Positions 21,683-26,272 of a stretch of DNA of 26,272 bases are shown piece after piece (positions within the stretch are counted from its first letter, which is position 1; the number at the start of each line of letters is the position of its first letter). Position numbers and translations under genes: made by a program. A model generated the notes under the pieces. It was not told the origin of the DNA. It saw only the letters and a list, made by a program, of their open reading frames with translations, and did not search any database. Source of the DNA: Streptomyces bicolor. GTDB taxonomy: Bacteria > Actinomycetota > Actinomycetes > Streptomycetales > Streptomycetaceae. The DNA is taken from positions 1 through 26,272 of the forward strand of contig NZ_JOFS01000058.1 in the NCBI RefSeq assembly GCF_000719285.1, given 5' to 3'.

Positions 21683-22636
21683 CTACCGCAGACTTGTCAA
21701 ATCTGATGATTTCTCAGAGAGCAGGAAGTCTAGAAAGTAATCGGCCAGTGGAATTTTCAGAATCGGCTCCAAGAAAAGAAACTGACCTTGTGGGTTCACC
21801 TCAAGCCAGACCGGCTCCCCGCTCGGGGTCAATTTGATATCTATGATGCCCATCCGCAGGCCGAGCCTTCGCAATACCGTTATGACCTTCTCTCCCATTT
21901 CGTCCGGGACGGGCCATGTGGAGATTGGAATGGTAAGGTCGGCGCGCCAGTCAAGTTTGTCGGTCTTGAGGAGCGCCGCATACATGCGGTCGCCGAAGCA
22001 GTTCAGTCTGATATGTTCATCGCCTTCGATGTACTCTTGGTAAATCGCGGGGCAGGCTTCGAACGATTCGGCAGGAAAAGAGGCGGGGTCGTCGATATAC
22101 TGAGTGAACATCAACGGCCCTGAAGCCCCGACTACCGGTTTCACGATCACACGTCCGACTTGGTGCAGAAAATGAACAACTTCGTCACGCGACTGCGTCA
22201 CGAGCGTTTTCGGCACCCGAAACCCGGCCTCTTTGGCGATCAGGGTCTGTGGCAATTTGTCTGAAGCGCGATCCGTTGCTTCAGGGTGGGACACCCACTC
22301 TCCGTGAAACGACGAGGTGAGGATTCCGGTGAGTGCGCCGCGGCAGTCGTTGTTGATGAGGCTGCGCTCAACTGTCTTCGCTATATTCTCCGCGGCTTTC
22401 TGGGGAGCCCTCACTCGCCGCCACCACAGCAGCGAAACGTCCTCTAGGTGTACCCTGTTCCCGTCTGAGTCGAGCAGTGTGACCGGAGAGTCCGCGTGTG
22501 AATTCCAGGAGAGGCTGGGTCGTCCGCTGAGCTGGTCGCATTCGATGATTCGGAAATCATCGTACCCGCGCCTTCGTGCTGCATTTCGGACAGCGAGAGC
22601 GTGTAGGTCATCCTGCAATGTGACGGTGAGAATCAC
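21683..22636 (-). CDS. ATP-grasp RiPP ligase (graspetide/microviridin type)
   Basis: The 317-aa protein starts VILTVTLQDDLHALAVRN and shows an ATP-grasp fold: the ATP-binding lysine segment VGRVIVKPVVGASGPLMF, then IYQEYIEGDEHIRLNCFG, and MGIIDIKLTPSGEPVWLEVN followed by PQGQFLFLEPI with the Mg-binding Glu and Asn. The NPxGQF ending and size match MvdC/MvdD-type ligases, which form omega-ester or omega-amide links between Asp/Glu and Ser/Thr/Lys of a precursor. The GTG at 22636 uses the last base of the precursor stop (TAGTG). The 48 bases of open frame upstream are precursor sequence. Lower GC and codon use unlike the neighbours suggest transfer. Confidence 0.9.
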   Translation of the reverse strand: MILTVTLQDDLHALAVRNAARRRGYDDFRIIECDQLSGRPSLSWNSHADSPVTLLDSDGNRVHLEDVSLLWWRRVRAPQKAAENIAKTVERSLINNDCRGALTGILTSSFHGEWVSHPEATDRASDKLPQTLIAKEAGFRVPKTLVTQSRDEVVHFLHQVGRVIVKPVVGASGPLMFTQYIDDPASFPAESFEACPAIYQEYIEGDEHIRLNCFGDRMYAALLKTDKLDWRADLTIPISTWPVPDEMGEKVITVLRRLGLRMGIIDIKLTPSGEPVWLEVNPQGQFLFLEPILKIPLADYFLDFLLSEKSSDLTSLR

Positions 22637-22887
22637 TACTCGGGGCGACAGACGTCGGACTTGTCGGAGCAGCCGTTGGAGCAACCCTCGGTACGGACGA
22701 CACTCATGTCATTGCCTGTAAAGTCCAAACCCGTGGTCTGCCGCACGGCAACTTCCCATGCCTGTACTTCCTCGGGAGTCTCCAGGCGGATGAACGAGTC
22801 GGGCTGAGCTTCAATGACGACCGGAGGAGGCTTCTTCTCCAACTGCGATTCGTCCACTGGTTCGCCCAGTTTGAATGTCGGCATCAT
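22636..22887 (-). CDS. Candidate RiPP precursor peptide
   Basis: The 83-aa product lies directly upstream of the ATP-grasp gene, sharing one base. Its N-terminal two thirds (MMPTFKLGEPVDESQ, PPPVVIEAQPDSFIRL, EEVQAWEVAVRQ) have a leader-like mix of acidic and hydrophobic residues. The C-terminal third holds TTGLDFTGNDMS, then TEGCSNGCSDKSDVCRPE, rich in possible donors (Ser, Thr, Lys) and acceptors (Asp, Glu) for ester or amide closure, plus Cys69, Cys73 and Cys80. The ATG at 22887 has GAGG 6 bases upstream; the GTG at 22893 would overlap that RBS. Three cysteines are unusual for a graspetide core. No protease or exporter is nearby. Confidence 0.75.
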   Translation of the reverse strand: MMPTFKLGEPVDESQLEKKPPPVVIEAQPDSFIRLETPEEVQAWEVAVRQTTGLDFTGNDMSVVRTEGCSNGCSDKSDVCRPE

Positions 22888-22925
22888 GCTCACCTCGAAG
22901 AAGCGGGTTGCATTTGCTTAAATTC

Positions 22926-22953
22926 ATTCTAGCCTCGCCTGTCGCCCGCGCAA
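22926..22953 (-). promoter_or_regulatory. Promoter of the precursor/ATP-grasp operon
   Basis: On the minus strand TTGCGC (22953-22948), a 16-base spacer and TAGAAT (22931-22926) form a reasonable promoter about 40 bases before the precursor start. A second copy with TAGAGT lies 27 bases upstream within the duplicated unit. Confidence 0.5.
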
Positions 22954-22981
22954 CTCTAGCCTCGCCTGTCGCCCGCGCAAC
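22928..22981. repeat. Perfect 27-bp tandem duplication
   Basis: Two identical 27-base units (22928-22954 and 22955-22981) start TCTAGCCTCGCC and end CGCGCAAC. They abut with no spacer. Each contains a full -35/-10 promoter-like pair on the minus strand, so the operon probably has a doubled promoter or operator. Confidence 0.9.
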
Positions 22982-23076
22982 CGAGAAGGGCACCTTCTTG
23001 CATGGCTTGTGGACCAAGGCTCAACTGACGTTGAAGCAAGACGACTCCCACACGCACGTACATAGCCGATCGCAGC

Positions 23077-23300
23077 CGTGCGCCACCGCATCGTGCGGCG
23101 GTGGATGAGGCTGTGCCTGCAGGGCATCTTGTACGTGCTCTGCTCTACAACATCAGGTGGCAACTGCTGGCGCTGGAGCTGGGATTCGGCTCCGGACGGG
23201 ACCTGCTGGCGTCGGATGTGGCCGGTGGCACGAGGCTGGCGTCTTCGACTGCCGAATGTCGCATCACCGGGGCAAACGGGGCGCGACGCTAAGGGCGTGG
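23077..23300 (+). pseudogene. IS5-family transposase remnant, N-terminal part
   Basis: The plus strand encodes pieces of an IS5-type transposase in shifting frames: VDEAVPAGHLVRALLYNIRW and LELGFGSGRDLL in one frame, CWRRMW in a second and RWHEAGVFD in a third. Family members have GFGSGxTCWRRLRDWHEAGVFD in one continuous frame, so at least two indels are present. The DDE residues are absent. No ends were found. Confidence 0.5.
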
Positions 23301-23302
23301 GG

Positions 23303-23764
23303 TCAGGCGTGGGGCTCAGGGCTTTCGGTCGGTGTAGGTCGGTAGACGACGATCGGGCAGACTGAGCAGGCCTGGGCCCCCTCTTGAGCGAACCATCTGC
23401 AGTCTGAGCGAATGGCGCACCGAGGCAGCAGTCCCCTGCTCTCCTCTGGCACGGTATCGGGCCTGGCGTTGATCAAACGGCCGATGAGAGAACAGTGCCG
23501 ACCGGTCCAGTGCTCGCAGGATTCCTGTACGCAGGCGTCGGCGAATCGAAAGCGCGACTCCGGGTCACCGTGTCCTTCGCAGGCATCGATGAACTGGTCA
23601 TCGACAGGGATCGCGGGTCGCAGGTATCCCAGGCGCCCGTTTGATCCCAGCAATGCGATGGCCACCGCTCCTTCGTGGCACGTGGAGCTGGGGCACAGCG
23701 TGCCTTGTGGGCCGATTCCACAAGTCTGTGCCGGGTCGGCGCCGCGAGGGTCCGAGAGGCACAT
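23303..23764 (-). CDS. Cysteine-rich hypothetical protein
   Basis: The 153-aa protein has 12 cysteines (2, 15, 24, 29, 62, 78, 83, 91, 116, 122, 133, 136). The best-conserved-looking part is ACVQESCEHWTGRHCSLI, then LLPRCAIRSDCRWFAQEG and ACSVCPIVV. The C-x4-C-x2-W-x4-C and C-x5-C-x10-C-x2-C patterns suggest an iron-sulphur cluster or zinc sites. I recall similar proteins of unknown function in actinobacteria and cyanobacteria, but cannot name a family. There is no signal peptide. Its ATG follows the stop of the 75-aa protein with no gap, so the two form an operon. It may be a redox or metal partner of that small protein. Confidence 0.6.
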   Translation of the reverse strand: MCLSDPRGADPAQTCGIGPQGTLCPSSTCHEGAVAIALLGSNGRLGYLRPAIPVDDQFIDACEGHGDPESRFRFADACVQESCEHWTGRHCSLIGRLINARPDTVPEESRGLLPRCAIRSDCRWFAQEGAQACSVCPIVVYRPTPTESPEPHA

Positions 23765-23992
23765 CTACAGCTGCGCCTGCCGCACGCGGAAGCCTTGGAG
23801 ATGGCCTCCTTCACGGATCCGGTCCACGGTCAGTCCCTCGCTGAGGAGGTCGACGGTCTGGCCGCCTAGGTTGACGGTGGCCAGTTCTGCGAGCACCGCC
23901 TTACGGACTGCGTTGTCGACGCGCTGCAGCACTTCGTCAGGAAGGTCGATTCCATCGATCTCGACCCGGAACTGCTGTCCGTTGTTTGGCAT
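23765..23992 (-). CDS. Small hypothetical protein, 75 aa, leader-like
   Basis: The product starts MPNNGQQFRVEIDGIDLPDE and continues with an amphipathic helix (VLQRVDNAVRKAVLAELATV) and a C-terminal TVDLLSEGLTVDRIREGGHL segment. It has no cysteines and no signal peptide. The acidic N-terminal half and central helix resemble RiPP leader peptides or small partner subunits, but no core motif is evident. The ATG at 23992 is chosen because MPNN follows GAAGAAGGGT and sequence upstream lacks coding character. It is the first of two coupled genes; the second is cysteine-rich. Confidence 0.55.
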   Translation of the reverse strand: MPNNGQQFRVEIDGIDLPDEVLQRVDNAVRKAVLAELATVNLGGQTVDLLSEGLTVDRIREGGHLQGFRVRQAQL

Positions 23993-24080
23993 GAGGAGGT
24001 AACCCTTCTTCCGCTGCCAACGCTTCTGGATCGGCACCCAAGACGCGTACTGGTCCCACCATGAAGGTCGCTTGGTCAAC

Positions 24081-24296
24081 TCAGGCAAACACTGCGTTGA
24101 GCCCACCGCTACTGCTCGAACCCTCTCGGGTGACGGACGCCGCATAGGCGTGAACGAGGGCGAGGCGCAGCGCAAGAGCCTTGCTGGCTTCGAAGTCGCG
24201 GCGACGTTGTGCACGGACAGCATCGAGCGGGGCCGGCCCGCCGTCAGGGTCTGCCTCCAGCTCAGGGAAGGCGCGGCGGCTGAGCTCACGCATCAC
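24081..24296 (-). CDS. Possible small protein, maybe the end of a broken gene
   Basis: The 71-codon frame reads MMRELSRRAFPELEAD, then RRDFEASKALALRLALVHAY and a Ser/Gly tail. Upstream in the same frame, separated only by a TAG at about 24305, lies VDPSCIDPSIAEAVER, which would join smoothly if the TAG were TGG. The gene may therefore be a nonsense-disrupted longer ORF, or a small gene starting at the GTG/ATG after GAAGG. No family is recognised. It points the same way as the two genes at 23303-23992. Confidence 0.35.
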   Translation of the reverse strand: MMRELSRRAFPELEADPDGGPAPLDAVRAQRRRDFEASKALALRLALVHAYAASVTREGSSSSGGLNAVFA

Positions 24297-24409
24297 CTTC
24301 GTCTACCGCTCCACCGCCTCCGCGATCGAGGGGTCGATACAGCTCGGGTCGACCTGCCGAGGAATACCGGACGCCGACGGCCGACGAATGGGACCAGTTC
24401 CTGAGTGCC

Positions 24410-24730
24410 TGTTCTGGGAAGTCCTACCGTTCTAGCGCGGCTCCACGCCGGTCATTCGTAGGATCGGTGGGCCCGGGAGTTCGGGGTATGGCTAAGGCCA
24501 TGAAGGCGCGGCTGGTGCGGGGGCCGGTGGTGTGCTCATGGCCTAGGAGCTCCGGGATCTGCCGTGCCGGAAGGGGACGCCGCATAGTTGTCACACATGA
24601 TTCGCATCACGTAGTCCCCCAGCAGACGTGTGGGCTGCACAAGTGTCCTGCAGTCGCCCAGTTAGGCGGACACTCACAGAGTGTTTCGTGCCTTTGGGCT
24701 CAGACTGACGACACTAGTTGACACCGCCGG
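24410..24730. other. Gene-free stretch before an IS5 remnant
   Basis: I see no supported gene here. Short plus-strand frames lack ribosome binding sites and coding character. The right end merges into transposase sequence at about 24732, so part of this stretch may be decayed insertion-sequence DNA. Confidence 0.4.
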
Positions 24731-24731
24731 G

Positions 24732-24900
24732 TCATGAGGGCCCGTCGGCATTGCAGGGATCACGAACGCCTTCCCGAGATGAGCGAATCACTGATCACGT
24801 GGGCGGCGATCACGCTGATGACCCGGCGGCTCACCCGCCGGGTCACCCAGTCCGCCGCCCGGCGCGACGTCACACCGTCCACCTCCACCAGGCAGCCTGA
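24732..24900 (+). pseudogene. IS5-family transposase remnant, C-terminal end
   Basis: The plus strand encodes ARRHCRDHERLPEMSESLIT, then WAAITLMTRRLTRR. This matches the C-terminus of actinobacterial IS5-type transposases (CRDYERLPExxEALIxWAxIxLMTRRL). The catalytic residues and all upstream sequence are missing. The frame then runs on into DNA antisense to the pentapeptide gene. Confidence 0.7.
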
Positions 24901-24932
24901 GTATCAGACTGCTGGGCAACGAGGAAACTTGT

Positions 24933-26060
24933 TCACCGCGGCAGGTCGTGGGACGACTGCGGGCGCAGCGGCGGTGCGTCGTCCCGGGCCGTGACGACGC
25001 CAGCGGCTGCGGCGTCGAATCCTGCCGGCCAGATCGTTGTGGCGTCACCCGCTGCGCCTGTCAGGCTGGCCGTAGCCAGGTCGGTACCCGTCAGGTCCGC
25101 GCCGCGCAGATCGGCCAGTTCGAATCGCGCGCCTTTGACTACCGCACCCGTCAGATCGGCGCCGGTCAGGTCCGTCGCGCGCAGGTCCGCCCCATCGAGC
25201 CGGGCATGCCACAAGACCGCAGTCCGCAGGTCGGCCTGGTGCAGGTTGGCGTTGATGAGCACGGCGCCGGCCAGCCAGATGCCGGTCAGATCCGCACGTC
25301 GTAGATCCGCACCGGTCAGGCCTGCGTCGGAGAGGTCGCAGTAGTGCCGGTCGGCGTCGGCCAGGTTGGCGAAGGCCAGCCGCGCCCGCCGAAGGTCGAT
25401 CCGGTCCAAGCGCAGTTCCTGATGGCGCGGCGCCGGCGCCCGGCGGCCGAGCACCGTCATCGCCGCCTGCCGGTCGGGGGACCGCACGGACAGCGGTTCT
25501 TCCCCGCCGTGGGTACGGGCCAGTTCGCCTTTGTGTCCCTCGTCACGGGGAACCGGCCGCTCGCCGAGGGGAACCACCAGTCCGTTGCGCTTCACGAAGG
25601 AGCACAGCACCTCCGCGATCGGCCCGCGATCGTCCGGCGAGTCATAGGCGATGCGTTCGAGGGCGAAGACCGCGCCGATCCGTACTTCCGGGCTGGTGCT
25701 GCCCAGTTGCTCCACGGCTGCCGTGAAGCGCTGGGTGATCTGCCCTTGGCGACTGACATCCAGCTGCCGCCAAGTGAAGTACGCACCGATCAGCAGGGCT
25801 ACGCCTGCCAGTCCCTGCAGCAGCGTGGTGCGGATGTCGTTGACCGCCTTCGCCCGGTCTGCGGCGGGCGTCGAGGGAGCATCCCAGCTCAGCAGTAAGC
25901 GAGGCGCTACCACGGTGACAAAGGCGACCAGCACCACGCTGCCGCAAACTACGGCGAGGCCCGTCGCCCATGACCGTCCGACGCGGCGCGGCCCGGGGGG
26001 TATCTCCTCGCGTATGGGGTGTCCGGGCAGGACCCTCTGTCCTCTGGACGACCTGGCCAT
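24933..26060 (-). CDS. Membrane-anchored pentapeptide-repeat protein
   Basis: The 375-aa protein has two transmembrane helices (ATGLAVVCGSVVLVAFVTVV, about residues 32-51, and LLQGLAGVALLIGAYFTW, about 80-97) and a conserved linker (QLDVSRQGQITQRFTAAVEQ, then GSTSPEVRIGAVFALERIA). A C-terminal right-handed beta-helix of A(D/N)LxX pentapeptides follows (GADLRRADLTGIWLAGAVL; LDGADLRATDLTGADLTGAV). This layout is common in streptomycetes; its function is unknown. The ATG at 26060 is preceded by AGGAGGTGG at good distance, so I reject the upstream in-frame ATG at 26138. The 26061-26272 stretch holds no supported gene. Confidence 0.85.
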   Translation of the reverse strand: MARSSRGQRVLPGHPIREEIPPGPRRVGRSWATGLAVVCGSVVLVAFVTVVAPRLLLSWDAPSTPAADRAKAVNDIRTTLLQGLAGVALLIGAYFTWRQLDVSRQGQITQRFTAAVEQLGSTSPEVRIGAVFALERIAYDSPDDRGPIAEVLCSFVKRNGLVVPLGERPVPRDEGHKGELARTHGGEEPLSVRSPDRQAAMTVLGRRAPAPRHQELRLDRIDLRRARLAFANLADADRHYCDLSDAGLTGADLRRADLTGIWLAGAVLINANLHQADLRTAVLWHARLDGADLRATDLTGADLTGAVVKGARFELADLRGADLTGTDLATASLTGAAGDATTIWPAGFDAAAAGVVTARDDAPPLRPQSSHDLPR

Positions 26061-26272
26061 CCCCCACCACCTCCTGCCAACGCTCGCCGCAATGGCAGAA
26101 GGATGCGTCTCGGCAGCCGTCTTCAAACGCCCGTACACGACCTTGCCTAGAAGGCGGCGGGTTCAGACACAGTCTCTAAGAGGGCGTTTACATCGCAATT
26201 ACATGCATTTCGCCTGGTATGCGGATCGGCTTCGGGAGTGCTGGTGATGCTTGAGGGGCTGACGATGCAGAA

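Noticed and set aside
22928..22981. Tandem 27-bp repeat as a CRISPR fragment
   Set aside because: The two units abut without a spacer, there are only two, and no cas gene is present. They contain promoter-like boxes.
23412..24002. 196-codon plus-strand frame
   Set aside because: Antisense to the cysteine-rich gene and the 75-aa gene, whose abutting stop and start, and motifs, support the minus strand.
24948..25898. Plus-strand frames of 117-184 codons with repeated VRSAPVRS-like units
   Set aside because: The repeats are the mirror of the pentapeptide coding repeats on the minus strand.
26230..26272. Possible gene start at the right edge (GTG/ATG codons on the plus strand)
   Set aside because: Only about ten codons are visible, with no clear RBS or motif.

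Overview
The window is high-GC actinobacterial DNA, most likely from a Streptomyces or close relative. Third codon positions are strongly G/C biased, GTG and TTG starts and 4-bp ATGA/GTGA overlaps are common, and the gene families (DUF2637/SpdB-like protein, HTH-TPR regulator, tandem NDK fusion, actinobacterial ATP-grasp RiPP ligase) are typical of that group. Plasmid-type sequence at the left edge, two full insertion sequences, several transposase remnants and many broken genes mark it as an accessory region of a chromosome or large plasmid.

Layout. 1-1.36 kb: end of a frame-disrupted DUF2637/SpdB-like gene. 1.46-2.37 kb: a small membrane protein and a divergent MerR regulator that share an operator-promoter. 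2.37-3.1 kb: C-terminal half of an IS110-family transposase. 3.2-10.0 kb: a leftward cluster (CxxC protein, possible DUF6415 protein, unknown protein, APH-like kinase, lactate/malate dehydrogenase-like enzyme, HPr-kinase-like protein, radical SAM enzyme with an unusual CX3CX3C motif, isoaspartate-methyltransferase-like enzyme). GC-rich hairpins sit at almost every gap in it. 10.2-12.05 kb: a divergent HTH-TPR regulator overlapping a GNAT acetyltransferase, then a terminator. 12.5-13.3 kb: a small membrane-anchored hypothetical protein and a truncated membrane segment. 13.3-15.0 kb: an IS256-family element with a coupled passenger gene. 15.0-20.7 kb: a leftward operon of thymidylate-synthase-like protein, tandem NDK, radical SAM, DEDDh exonuclease, P-loop kinase and aldo/keto reductase. 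An IS3-family element with a visible 3-bp target duplication splits the kinase gene. 20.8-21.65 kb: two gene remnants. 21.7-22.98 kb: a two-gene RiPP locus (83-aa candidate precursor and graspetide-type ATP-grasp ligase) behind a duplicated promoter. 23.1-24.9 kb: IS5-type remnants around two small genes, one with 12 cysteines. 24.9-26.1 kb: a membrane-anchored pentapeptide-repeat protein.

How the genes fit together. The 15-20.7 kb operon joins a thymidylate-synthase homologue with an Asp at the base-reading position, a double NDK, a radical SAM enzyme and a P-loop kinase through 4-bp overlaps. This suggests synthesis or handling of a modified pyrimidine nucleotide, but four of its six genes are now broken. 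The 3.2-10 kb cluster looks like a small tailoring pathway, perhaps on a peptide, under the divergent HTH-TPR regulator. The 21.7-22.9 kb locus is the clearest compact natural-product system: a precursor and its ligase, sharing one nucleotide between stop and start.
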